Shown here: piece after piece, positions 7,902 to 15,995 of the stretch
Position numbering within the stretch: position 1 is the stretch's first letter
How the letters are laid out: the number at the start of each line of letters is the position of its first letter
Assembly (NCBI GenBank): GCA_038118725.1
Contig: JAYOIK010000018.1
Coordinates: 8,044 to 72,043 of the forward strand
Reading direction: 5' to 3'
Length of the DNA stretch: 64,000 nucleotides
Source of the DNA: JADHLJ01 sp038118725
GTDB lineage: Bacteria; Pseudomonadota; Alphaproteobacteria; Thalassobaculales; Thalassobaculaceae
Notes under the pieces: model-generated
Seen by the model: the letters and a program-made list of their open reading frames with translations, nothing else
Told to the model about the DNA's origin: nothing
The model's database searches: none
Program-made: the position numbers and the translations under genes

Positions 7902-9446
7902 ATGACCGATCGTACCGCAGAGCCAGCCTTTGATCCGGAGACCGCGCCCGTTGGGATGCGGCATTGGCTGATATTGGCCACGGTCCAGATCACGACCCTG
8001 ACATTCGGAATGACGATCACCGGCACCAATGTGATCCTGCCGCAACTCAAGGGCGCGATGTCGGCGACGCCGGACCAGATTGCCTGGGTGGTCACTTTCA
8101 ATCTGGTCGCGACCGCGATCGCCACGCCGCTTACCGGATGGTTCGCTGGAACATTCGGCTGGCGCTATTTGCTGTTCGGTAGCCTGAGCGGTTTTACCGT
8201 CTTCACGGCGCTCTGCGGCATGGCTGACTCACTGGAGGCGCTGGTGTTGTTCCGGGTCGGTCAGGGAGCGTTCGGCGCGCCGCTGATGCCCTTGGGACAG
8301 GGTATGATATTGGCGACCTTCCCGCGCCGTCTGCATCCGATGGCTTTGATGGTCTGGGGTATCGGCGGAGTGATCGGGCCGGTGATGGGGCCGATCATGG
8401 GTGGTTTCGTTGCCGAGGCGCTTGATTGGCGCTGGGTGTTTTTCATGATCGTGCCCCTGGGCTTGCTCTGCATTCTCGTCGCGGGGGTCTCGGTCGGCCA
8501 TCAGGGACGCGGCGAGGCCAAGCGGTTCGACGCCACCGGCTTCATCGCCCTGGCCCTGGCGATCGGCGCGACGCAGCTGATGTTGGATCGAGGCTCGCGC
8601 CTGGATTGGTTCGAGTCCTGGGAGATCATCGCCGAGGCCTGCATCGCCTTCGCCGGATTCTATGTCTTCATCGTCCATACCTTCACGACCGAGAACCCGT
8701 TTCTCAATCCCCGGCTGTTTCTCGACAGGAACTTCGTGCTCGGCTGTTTGACCGCCTTCGCCATGGGCTGGATGAGCTACACGCCGATCGTGCTTTTCCC
8801 GCCACTGCTACAAGAGTTGCGCGGCTATCCGGACTCGGTTGTCGGCACGCTGATCGCGGCGCGCGGCTTCGGCAACTGGCTGAGCTTTTTGATCGTCGTT
8901 CCGTTCACCCGCAAGGCGCCGCGCCTGGCTCTGGCGACAGGGCTCGCCTGCCAGGCCGTGGCCGGGCTGCAGATGGGAGCGCTCGACATCAACCTGACCG
9001 AAAGCGACGTGTTCTGGACCAATACGCTGCAGGGGTTTGGCTTCGGCCTTGCCTATACCCCGATGGCCACGCTGGCCTTCTGCACGCTTTCGCCCAAGCT
9101 CATGGTCGAGGGCTCGGCGGTTTTCAATCTGCTGCGGCACTACGGCAGCAGCGTCTTCATCTCGATCAGCGTGATGGTCCTGGTCCAAACCACGGCCTGG
9201 AACTATTCCGACATGACCGTGCTGATCACCCCGTTCAACGAGCTACTGCGTTTCCCGGAGGTCGCCGGAGCCTGGTCCTTGGACAGCTTGTCCGGATTGT
9301 CGGCGCTGAGCGGCGAGATCAAGCGCCAGGCGCAGATGATCGGCTATCTGAACGCCTTTCAGCTGTTCGGCATCGCGGCGGCCTTCGCCATTCCCATGAG
9401 TTTTCTGTTCGCCGATCCGACCGGTCCCGCGGCGGCCAAGAGGTAA
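7902..9446 (+). CDS. DHA2 family MFS multidrug exporter (EmrB/QacA type)
   Basis: Proton-driven drug or metabolite efflux protein of the inner membrane, 514 aa with about 14 predicted hydrophobic segments, the DHA2 pattern. The antiporter motif C appears as GIGGVIGPVMGPIMGG near residues 150-166, and a GWRYLLF motif A region follows the second helix. The N-terminus is short and cytoplasmic. No EmrA-type membrane fusion partner lies next to it. The downstream flavoenzyme starts 74 bases later on the same strand and may be co-transcribed. The substrate is unknown. Confidence 0.88.
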   Translation: MTDRTAEPAFDPETAPVGMRHWLILATVQITTLTFGMTITGTNVILPQLKGAMSATPDQIAWVVTFNLVATAIATPLTGWFAGTFGWRYLLFGSLSGFTVFTALCGMADSLEALVLFRVGQGAFGAPLMPLGQGMILATFPRRLHPMALMVWGIGGVIGPVMGPIMGGFVAEALDWRWVFFMIVPLGLLCILVAGVSVGHQGRGEAKRFDATGFIALALAIGATQLMLDRGSRLDWFESWEIIAEACIAFAGFYVFIVHTFTTENPFLNPRLFLDRNFVLGCLTAFAMGWMSYTPIVLFPPLLQELRGYPDSVVGTLIAARGFGNWLSFLIVVPFTRKAPRLALATGLACQAVAGLQMGALDINLTESDVFWTNTLQGFGFGLAYTPMATLAFCTLSPKLMVEGSAVFNLLRHYGSSVFISISVMVLVQTTAWNYSDMTVLITPFNELLRFPEVAGAWSLDSLSGLSALSGEIKRQAQMIGYLNAFQLFGIAAAFAIPMSFLFADPTGPAAAKR

Positions 9447-9520
9447 GGTAATGATGTTGGCCATTGACAGCCCGATCCCACTACGCCGCAATATTCCGGC
9501 AATGCCGAGGAGGCCGCGCG

Positions 9521-10690
9521 ATGGATCAGCTTAACCCGGACGCCCCCGTCTCGCGCGCCCACGCGCTGGGCCCGGACCTGGACGCGGCGGGTGACGAGAT
9601 CGAGCGGACCAAGCGCATCCCGAAATCTCTGCTCGCCAAGATCCACGAGGCACGTCTCGCGCGTCTTTTGCTACCCAAGGTCCATGGCGGCGAGGAAGTC
9701 GATCCCTGCGCTTATCTGCACGCCTTGGAGGCGGTATCGCGGCACGAGGCCTCGGTCGGCTGGAACCTTTTCGTGGCCAATAGCTCGGCGTTGATCACGC
9801 CGTTCCTGGAACCGGAAACCGCGCGAACCATCTATGCCGAGCCCGATGCTTGGATGTCGTGGGGGCCGCCGGACGGGCAAAAGGCGCGGGCGGTGGACGG
9901 CGGCTACATCGTGAACGGGACCTGGGGATTCTCCAGCGGCTGTCGTCAGGCAAACTGGATGGGCGCCCATTGCATGGTCGAGGAGAAGGACGGCTCGACC
10001 CGTCTGAACCCCGCCGGGCGGCCCTCGGTCACCAGCTTTCTGTTTCCGGTCGAGCAGGTCACCCTGCATGACACATGGGATACGATCGGGCTACGCGGCA
10101 CCGCGTCGGACAGCTACACCGTGGAAAACCTCTTTGTGCCCGAGGCCTTCACCGGAACCCGCGAGGAGCCGGAAAACAGGAACATTCCGGGGCCGCTCTA
10201 TTGGTTCACCCAGCAGGGGCTTTACGCGGTGGGCGTGGCGGCGGTGGCGCTCGGCACCGCGGGCGGCATGCTTTCGGCCTTTGTCGATCTCGCCAGGGAC
10301 AAGACTCCGCGTGGCCTGGCACGGTTGGCGGATCGGGACGCGACCCGGGCCCTGGTGGCAACGTCCGAGGCGCGGTTGGGCTCGGCTCGTGCCTATCTCG
10401 TGGAGGTGCTTTCGGGCTATTACGCCGCCGCCGAGGATACCGGGGCGATGGGGATCGAGGAGCGGGCGCGGGTTCGCCTGGCGACCACCAACGCCATTAT
10501 CGGCGCCATCGACGTGGCGGATCGAATTCACAAGGCCGCCGGCGTCTCGGCGATCTTCGTCGGGAAAAGTCCGTTCGAGCGCCGTTGGCGCGATATTCAC
10601 ACCCTGAGCCAACAGATCCAGGCCCGCGATGCCCATTTCGAGGCGGTGGGCGGGATCCTGCTGGGAGATGAACCGGCGGTTTTCTTTTAG
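9521..10690 (+). CDS. Acyl-CoA dehydrogenase-fold flavoprotein (hydroxylase/monooxygenase subgroup)
   Basis: A 389-aa protein of the acyl-CoA dehydrogenase fold, closer to the FMN/FAD-dependent two-component hydroxylase and desulfurase branch (HsaA/DszC type) than to fatty acid enzymes. The start at ATG 9521 is chosen because GAGGAGG lies just upstream; the frame is open to 9464. Landmarks are EVSRHEASVGWN-like text (here AVSRHEASVGWNLF), YIVNGTWGFSSGC, and DTWDTIGLRGTASDSYTV in the middle domain. The usual catalytic glutamate of true dehydrogenases cannot be placed. Such enzymes need a separate flavin reductase, which is not nearby. Confidence 0.82.
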   Translation: MDQLNPDAPVSRAHALGPDLDAAGDEIERTKRIPKSLLAKIHEARLARLLLPKVHGGEEVDPCAYLHALEAVSRHEASVGWNLFVANSSALITPFLEPETARTIYAEPDAWMSWGPPDGQKARAVDGGYIVNGTWGFSSGCRQANWMGAHCMVEEKDGSTRLNPAGRPSVTSFLFPVEQVTLHDTWDTIGLRGTASDSYTVENLFVPEAFTGTREEPENRNIPGPLYWFTQQGLYAVGVAAVALGTAGGMLSAFVDLARDKTPRGLARLADRDATRALVATSEARLGSARAYLVEVLSGYYAAAEDTGAMGIEERARVRLATTNAIIGAIDVADRIHKAAGVSAIFVGKSPFERRWRDIHTLSQQIQARDAHFEAVGGILLGDEPAVFF

Positions 10691-10810
10691 GTCCGGTTAG
10701 TCCGGCGGCGTCGGCCGGGGTTCGGGGCACTTGCCGCTTGATGTCACCATCCCCGCGCGCTAGGTGAAGGTTCCGCGCCATTTCGGCGGCGGGTATCAGG
10801 GACCGAGCCG

Positions 10811-12340
10811 ATGACCACGCCCCGCTATTACATCACGACGCCAATCTATTACGTGAATGACGTGCCGCATATCGGACACGCCTACACGACCCTGGCTTGC
10901 GACGCGATGGCGCGGTTCAAGCGTCTGGACGGCTATGAGGTGATGTTCCTGACCGGCACCGACGAGCATGGACAGAAGGTTGAGACCGCGGCCGGGAACG
11001 CGGGCATGGATCCGCTCGATTTCACCACCAAGGTCTCCCAGAACTTTCGCGATTTGCTGCCGGCCTTGAATGTCGACAACGACGACTTCATCCGCACGAC
11101 CGAGCCGCGCCACATCAAGTCGGTCCAGGAGATTTGGCGCCGCCTGATCGCGCGCGGCCATATCTATCTCGGAAAATACGCCGGCTGGTACTCGGTGCGC
11201 GACGAGGCCTATTTCGCCGAGAGCGAGCTGGTCGACGGCATGGCGCCGACCGACGCGCCGGTGGAGTGGGTCGAGGAGCCGAGCTACTTCTTCGACCTCT
11301 CCAAATGGCGCGAGCCGTTGCTCAAGCACTACGAGGAGAACCCGGATTTCATCGCGCCGAACACCCGCCGCAACGAGGTGATCAGTTTCGTCTCCGGCGA
11401 GTTGCGGGACCTGTCGGTCTCGCGTACCAGCTTCAAATGGGGCGTGCCGGTGCCGGGCGACGACGACCACATCATGTATGTCTGGCTCGACGCGCTGACC
11501 AACTACATCACCGCGACCGGTTTTCCGGATACCGAGCGCGAGTCCTACAAGACCTTTTGGCCCGCCGACGTGCACATGGTCGGCAAGGATATCCTGCGCT
11601 TTCACGCGGTCTATTGGCCGGCCTTCCTAATGGCGGCGGACCTGCCGTTGCCGCGCCGGGTCTTCGCCCATGGCTGGTGGACCAACGAGGGGCAGAAGAT
11701 CTCCAAGTCGCTCGGCAACGTGATCGACCCGCATGAGCTGATCGAAACCTACGACCTCGACCCGGTGCGCTACTTCCTGCTGCGCGAGGTGCCGTTCGGC
11801 AATGACGGGGATTTTTCCCGCGCCGCGATGATCGGGCGCAAGAACAATGATCTTGCCAATGACTTCGGCAATCTCTCCCAACGCGTGCTCGGCTTCATCG
11901 CCAAGAACGCCGGCGCCGCCGTGCCGAGCCCCGGGGCCTTCACCGAGGCCGACGAGGCCATTCTCGCCGCCGCCGACGGCTTGCTCGCCAAGACCCGGGA
12001 GGCCTATGACAACCAAGCCTTCAACCGGGCGCTGGAGGGTATCTGGGAGGTGGTGAGCGGCGCCAATCGCTATATCGACGAGCAAGCCCCCTGGACCTTG
12101 CGTAAGACCGATCCCGAGCGCATGGCCACCGTGCTTTACACTTTGCTCGAGGTGATCCGGCATCTGGCGATCCTGATGCAGCCGGTGGTGCCGGGCTCGG
12201 CGAACAGGATGTTGGATCAACTGGGCGTGGCGGCGGAGGCGCGCGACTTCTCGTGCCTCAACGCCGAGCACCGCCTGGTCGCCGGCACCGCGCTGCCAAA
12301 GCCGTCGCCGGTCTTCCCGCGCCATGTCGAGGCGGAGTAG
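10811..12340 (+). CDS. metG: Methionine--tRNA ligase
   Basis: Charges tRNA-Met with methionine; cytoplasmic and essential. It has 509 aa, the short form without a C-terminal tRNA-binding dimer domain. The class I HIGH motif is HIGH at residues 20-23 and the KMSKS loop is KISKS at 296-300. The connective peptide (about 120-150) lacks the four-cysteine zinc knuckle of the E. coli type. It heads a rightward metG-tatD-MBL hydrolase run with tight spacing, an arrangement common in Alphaproteobacteria. Confidence 0.97.
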   Translation: MTTPRYYITTPIYYVNDVPHIGHAYTTLACDAMARFKRLDGYEVMFLTGTDEHGQKVETAAGNAGMDPLDFTTKVSQNFRDLLPALNVDNDDFIRTTEPRHIKSVQEIWRRLIARGHIYLGKYAGWYSVRDEAYFAESELVDGMAPTDAPVEWVEEPSYFFDLSKWREPLLKHYEENPDFIAPNTRRNEVISFVSGELRDLSVSRTSFKWGVPVPGDDDHIMYVWLDALTNYITATGFPDTERESYKTFWPADVHMVGKDILRFHAVYWPAFLMAADLPLPRRVFAHGWWTNEGQKISKSLGNVIDPHELIETYDLDPVRYFLLREVPFGNDGDFSRAAMIGRKNNDLANDFGNLSQRVLGFIAKNAGAAVPSPGAFTEADEAILAAADGLLAKTREAYDNQAFNRALEGIWEVVSGANRYIDEQAPWTLRKTDPERMATVLYTLLEVIRHLAILMQPVVPGSANRMLDQLGVAAEARDFSCLNAEHRLVAGTALPKPSPVFPRHVEAE

Positions 12341-12354
12341 GACGAGGGACGGTC

Positions 12355-13185
12355 GTGCGCATCGTTGATTCCCATTGTCATCTGGACTTCGAGAGCTTCC
12401 AGGACGACATCGACGCGGTGATCGACCGGGCGCGCGAGGTGGGGCTGTGCCGCATGGTGACGATTTGCACCAAGATCAGCGGTTTTGAGAGGGTTCTCGC
12501 CGTGGCCGAGCGCTATGACGATGTGTTCTGTTCCGTCGGCGTGCACCCCCACGAGGCCGAGCGCGAGGGCGATGTGACGCTCGAACGCCTGGTACAGCTC
12601 TCGCGGCATCCCAAGGTCGTCGGCATCGGCGAGTCCGGGCTCGACTACTATTACGACAACTCTCCGGTCGAGGCGCAGAAGGCGAGTTTCCGCACCCATA
12701 TCGCGGCGGCGCGGGAGACCGGTCTGCCGCTGATCGTGCATAGCCGCGACGCCGACGCCGACATGGCCGACATGCTGGAGGAGGGCGCGCGAGAGGGCGC
12801 TTATCCGGGGGTTCTGCATTGCTTCACCGCCGGCCCGGAACTGGCGGCGCGGGCGGTGGCGATCGGGTTCTATGTCTCGCTCGCCGGGATCATCACCTTC
12901 AAGAGCGCCGAGAGCATTCGCGAGACCGTGCGCGACGTTCCGATGGACCGGCTACTGGTCGAGACCGACGCGCCCTATCTCGCCCCCGTGCCGAAGCGCG
13001 GCAAGCGGAACGAGCCGGCCTATACCCGGCACACCAACCGGATGCTGGCCGAGGTCAAGGGCGTAGGCGAGGCCGAGATGGCCGAGGTGACGACCGAGAA
13101 CTTCCTGCGCCTGTTCTCCAAGGTGCCGCCGCTGGACGTAACCCCAACCCCAATCCCAACGCCAATCCCGGGGACCGCCGCTTGA
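12355..13185 (+). CDS. TatD family metal-dependent hydrolase / DNase
   Basis: TIM-barrel nuclease family protein, 276 aa from GTG at 12355; upstream GAGGG supports this start. Metal ligands are in DSHCHLDF (His7 and His9), in GESGLDYYY (Glu), in VHSRDADADM and in LHCFTAG, ending with ETDAPYLAP. The gene sits 14 nt after metG. The C-terminus carries a low-complexity tail (PTPIPTPIP) encoded by a hexamer-like repeat just before the stop, which is not part of the family fold. The stop TGA shares one base with the next start (TGATG), so translation of the MBL gene is coupled. Confidence 0.93.
   Translation: MRIVDSHCHLDFESFQDDIDAVIDRAREVGLCRMVTICTKISGFERVLAVAERYDDVFCSVGVHPHEAEREGDVTLERLVQLSRHPKVVGIGESGLDYYYDNSPVEAQKASFRTHIAAARETGLPLIVHSRDADADMADMLEEGAREGAYPGVLHCFTAGPELAARAVAIGFYVSLAGIITFKSAESIRETVRDVPMDRLLVETDAPYLAPVPKRGKRNEPAYTRHTNRMLAEVKGVGEAEMAEVTTENFLRLFSKVPPLDVTPTPIPTPIPGTAA
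13141..13170. repeat. Short C/A-rich tandem repeat at the 3' end of tatD
   Basis: Five imperfect hexamers of the type ACCCCA/ATCCCA/ACGCCA encode a Pro-Thr/Ile tail on the TatD protein. The repeat lies in frame, so changes in copy number would only lengthen or shorten the tail. Confidence 0.7.
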
Positions 13186-13970
13186 TGCGGATCACGGTTC
13201 TCGGCTGCGGCTCCTCCGTCGGCGTGCCGGTGCTGGGAAGCGGATGGGGGCGGTGCGATCCGACGGACCCCAGGAACCGCCGGCGCCGCTGTTCCATCCT
13301 GGTCGAGAATGACGGCTTCGTGCTTTTGGTCGATACCTCGCCGGATCTGCGCGAGCAATTGCTCGACGCCGGGGTGACGCGGATCGACGCGGTGCTGTTC
13401 ACCCATGGGCACGCCGACCATACCCATGGCCTGGACGATCTGCGTCCGATGTTCTGGCATATGGGAGAGCCGATCAAGACCCTCGGCGACGCGGCGACGC
13501 TGGACGAATTGCAAGCGCGTTTCAGCTATCTTTTTCGCAAGGTTGAAAACAGCCCGCCGTATTTCCGCCCCCCGCTCGTGGCCGAGGAAATCACGCTCGA
13601 TCCCTTTACCCTCGGCGGCATGCATATTCAGCCGGTGCGCCAGGATCACGGCGTGAGCGGCGAAAGCCTCGGCTTCATCTTCAACGGGCGTTTCGCCTAT
13701 TCCACCGATGTCGCGGTGATGAACGAGAACGAACTCGCGCGCCTTGCCGGGATCGAGCTTTGGATCGTCGATTGTCTGCGCGAGAGCGGTTCAAAGGCGC
13801 ACGCGGACCTGCCGACGACCCTCGATTGGATCAAGGCGGTGCGCCCCGGCCGAGCCTATCTTACCCATATGGGCACGGATCTGGATTTTGCCGAGACCGC
13901 GGCGCGCCTGCCGACGGGTGTCGCGCCCGCCCATGACGGCCTGGTGTTGGAGCTGGATGCCCGAGTATGA
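13185..13970 (+). CDS. MBL-fold metallohydrolase, PhnP-like
   Basis: Zinc/manganese phosphodiesterase-like hydrolase of the metallo-beta-lactamase fold, 261 aa. The metal motif HGHADH is at residues 74-79, with an N-terminal LGCGSSVGVPVLG loop typical of the PhnP/YcbX-like group that sits beside tatD in many Alphaproteobacteria. A cysteine-bearing segment GWGRCDPTDPRNRRRRCS matches this group. The start ATG overlaps the tatD stop by one base. PhnP hydrolyses cyclic ribose phosphates, but that role is not shown here because no phosphonate genes are near. Confidence 0.88.
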   Translation: MRITVLGCGSSVGVPVLGSGWGRCDPTDPRNRRRRCSILVENDGFVLLVDTSPDLREQLLDAGVTRIDAVLFTHGHADHTHGLDDLRPMFWHMGEPIKTLGDAATLDELQARFSYLFRKVENSPPYFRPPLVAEEITLDPFTLGGMHIQPVRQDHGVSGESLGFIFNGRFAYSTDVAVMNENELARLAGIELWIVDCLRESGSKAHADLPTTLDWIKAVRPGRAYLTHMGTDLDFAETAARLPTGVAPAHDGLVLELDARV

Positions 13971-14080
13971 GCTGACGGGTTGTCGCGGTTTGCAAGACGC
14001 CAGACCTAGGCTTTCGTCAAGACGACACCGAGGAGGCGGGGGCGTGCCCTTACAAGGAGCTTGAGCCCATCCATCACGCC

Positions 14081-14179
14081 CGTCGCCCTGGCGCGAGGCG
14101 GGGCCTAGGAATGGGCCGCGTGATTGAACTGAAAGGGCTGTGGCGCCATCGCGAGGTCCTGCCTTACGCCAGGACGACG
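14081..14179. repeat. Paired inverted 25-nt palindromic elements (REP/BIME-like), locus A copy 1
   Basis: Arm 1 (14081-14105) and arm 2 (14155-14179) are inverted copies of a 25-nt element with core CCTGCCTTNCGCCAGG. Each can fold into a short hairpin and the pair into a long one. The 49-base spacer lies inside a larger direct repeat. The same element occurs near 42.9 kb and 51.9 kb, always as inverted pairs between genes. Confidence 0.85.
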
Positions 14180-14255
14180 GGGTGGAGGGGCGGGGTTTCC
14201 GCCTCATGCGAATCCCTGGGCTTGAGCCAGGGTCTGTGTCACCGCCGCCAGACCT
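14082..14255 (+). repeat. Direct repeat unit 1 (about 174 bp)
   Basis: This unit and 14367-14540 match almost base for base, offset by exactly 285 bases. Each contains one inverted pair of the 25-nt element plus a second palindrome (CCTGGGCTTGAGCCAGG in unit 1, altered in unit 2). Together they fill most of the 734-base gap between the MBL hydrolase and the IclR regulator; I see no protein gene in that gap. Confidence 0.9.
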
Positions 14256-14365
14256 CGGTTTTCCGCCATCCCGGTCTTCCTCCTCGCTCTGGCGCGGCGG
14301 AACCTGTTCCGGATCAAGTGAGGGGAGCGTGGGGGACGAAAAACCTCGTGTCCGCGAAGTATCAC

Positions 14366-14464
14366 TGTCGCCCTGGCGAACGGCAGGGCCTCGGAATGGG
14401 TCGCGTGATTGAACTGAAAGGGCTGTGGCGCCATCGCGAGGTCCTGCCTTACGCCAGGACGACG
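14366..14464. repeat. Paired inverted 25-nt palindromic elements (REP/BIME-like), locus A copy 2
   Basis: Arm 1 is 14366-14390 and arm 2 is 14440-14464, the same layout and spacing as the pair at 14081-14179. Arm 1 matches the family consensus better here (CCCTGGCGAACGGCAGGG) than in copy 1. Confidence 0.85.
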
Positions 14465-14540
14465 GGGTGGAGGGGCGGGGTTTCCGCCTCATGCGAATCC
14501 CCGGGTTTGACCCAGGGTCTGTGTCACCGTCGCCAGGCCT
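14367..14540 (+). repeat. Direct repeat unit 2 (about 174 bp)
   Basis: Second copy of 14082-14255. Differences are scattered single substitutions, including in the distal palindrome (CCCGGGTTTGACCCAGGG-like). The 111 bases between the units hold a different GC-rich sequence. Confidence 0.9.
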
Positions 14541-14626
14541 AGGATTTCGCTAGGGTTTCGAATGAAGGGGATGAGTGATCCATGGCGTTTTCTCCACCCG
14601 TGATGGTCTGGCCTCATTTATGATCG

Positions 14627-14667
14627 CCTGATATATCTCAAATCACATATGTGATACCCTGATATAT
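14627..14667. promoter_or_regulatory. Candidate operator: perfect 14-bp palindrome flanked by direct repeats
   Basis: ATCACATATGTGAT at 14642-14655 is a perfect palindrome in an AT-rich island of otherwise GC-rich DNA. The decamer CCTGATATAT occurs on both sides (14627-14636 and 14658-14667), 31 bases apart. It lies about 50 bases upstream of the IclR-family gene, where autoregulation is common. Function is inferred. Confidence 0.55.
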
Positions 14668-14704
14668 TTCGTTTGTATTAATATGATCTTCCAGGGGATG
14701 AAAC

Positions 14705-15481
14705 GTGGTGGGACAAATGACAAACGGTCTTGTAAAATCAGCCGCCCGCGTAATGGCGATCTTCGAGTGTTTCGAGGATGTTAAGCGGCCTTTGACCATA
14801 TCCGAACTGGTGCGCCTGATGGGCGTGCCGCAATCGAGCATGTCGGCCTTGATGAAGAGCCTGCTGGCGCAGGGCTTCGTCGATTACGACACGCGCGCTA
14901 GAACCTATACGCCGAGTGTTCGGGTGGGATTGCTTGGAAGCTGGCTCATGGGCGGTGCCCATAACCAGGATAACCTCTTGGGAATGCTTCAGGGATTGAA
15001 CGCCGCGACGGGGGATACCGCGGTCCTCGGCGTGCTGAACGGCGTGGAGACCCAGTACATCCACGTGGTCAACTCGTATCAGCGCCTGCGCTTTCACCTG
15101 CGGCCCGGCATGATGCGGCCGATGTTCCGCACCGCGATCGGACTGGTGCTGGCCAGCCTGCGCGATGACGCCGAGATCGGCCGGATGGTGCGCCGGGTCA
15201 ATACCGAGGCCGAGAGGCCGGAGGATAAGATCCTGGAAGCCGACGTCATGGCGCGGATCCAGGAAGTTCGCGACAACGGTTATATCATCACCTCGAACCT
15301 GGCGACGCCGGGCGCGGGGGTCGTGGCCACGCTGGTGCGCAACGGACCTTCTTCCAGGCCGCTGGCCATCGGTATCGCGGCGCCCAATCCGCGGTTGATC
15401 TCGGGACGCGAGTTCCTGGTCGACAGTCTGATGTCGGCGGTCGACCGCTTCGCCAACGGACGGACGCCCCGCGCGGCCTGA
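14705..15481 (+). CDS. IclR family transcriptional regulator
   Basis: DNA-binding regulator, 258 aa. A winged helix occupies about residues 10-65 (ARVMAIFECFEDVKRPLTIS, then PQSSMSALMKSLLAQGFVDY), followed by the effector-binding domain to about 250. It starts at GTG 14705, with an in-frame ATG four codons later that could be used instead. IclR proteins usually control a nearby catabolic operon. Here the next gene is a cytochrome c with its own leader, so the target is unclear. A palindromic candidate operator lies directly upstream. Confidence 0.88.
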   Translation: MVGQMTNGLVKSAARVMAIFECFEDVKRPLTISELVRLMGVPQSSMSALMKSLLAQGFVDYDTRARTYTPSVRVGLLGSWLMGGAHNQDNLLGMLQGLNAATGDTAVLGVLNGVETQYIHVVNSYQRLRFHLRPGMMRPMFRTAIGLVLASLRDDAEIGRMVRRVNTEAERPEDKILEADVMARIQEVRDNGYIITSNLATPGAGVVATLVRNGPSSRPLAIGIAAPNPRLISGREFLVDSLMSAVDRFANGRTPRAA

Positions 15482-15498
15482 GGCGGAGCCGGGATCGC

Positions 15499-15522
15499 GG
15501 CGAGGGGGTCTTTCCCCGCGCC
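15499..15522 (+). terminator. Possible hairpin after iclR-type gene
   Basis: GGCG-A-GGGG pairs with CCCC-G-CGCC across a short loop, with one mismatch, 18 bases after the stop. Only a weak T-run follows, so it may be an incomplete terminator. Confidence 0.35.
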
Positions 15523-15604
15523 GATTTGAAGCAGGAATCGTGACTGATACGGGACGCGCGCGCTGATATAGTGCTCGCGTCCTGTTTCATTTGGAGTAAC
15601 GCTG

Positions 15605-15985
15605 GTGAACAAACTCATCGTCGGGCTCTTTGCCTGTCTTCTGCTCGTCCCCGTGATGTCCAGTGGCGTTCAGGCGGCGGATGCCGCCAAGGGCAAGGGG
15701 GTTTTCAACAAATGCAAGGCCTGTCACATGCATGACAAGCCCAAGAACAAGCTCGGCCCGCATCTAATGGGGATCGTCGGTCGGGCGTCCGGCGTGGTCG
15801 AGGGATACAAGTATTCCAAGGCCATGCGCAAGGCGGAGCTGGTCTGGGACGAGGCGACGCTTGATGCGTTTCTGGCCAAGCCGAAGAAATTCATGAAGGG
15901 CACGAAAATGTCCTTCAATGGGTTGAAGAATGCCTCCGACCGCGCCGATGTCATTGAATATATGAAGTCTTTTCCGGCGCAATAA
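15605..15985 (+). CDS. Class I cytochrome c
   Basis: Periplasmic monohaem electron carrier, 126 aa from a GTG start. A signal peptide covers residues 1-24, with cleavage probable after VQA. The haem site CKACH is at 37-41 and the axial Met is Met102 in GTKMSFNG, giving a small c2/c-550-like fold. It has its own upstream region and is convergent with the Mla-type ATPase gene, the stops being 11 bases apart. No oxidase or dehydrogenase partner is adjacent. Confidence 0.93.
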   Translation: MNKLIVGLFACLLLVPVMSSGVQAADAAKGKGVFNKCKACHMHDKPKNKLGPHLMGIVGRASGVVEGYKYSKAMRKAELVWDEATLDAFLAKPKKFMKGTKMSFNGLKNASDRADVIEYMKSFPAQ

Positions 15986-15995
15986 AGACCGAGAT

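Noticed and set aside
14081..14540. CRISPR array
   Set aside because: Only two units, each about 174 bases, with internal palindromes and no regular spacer; no cas genes are present.
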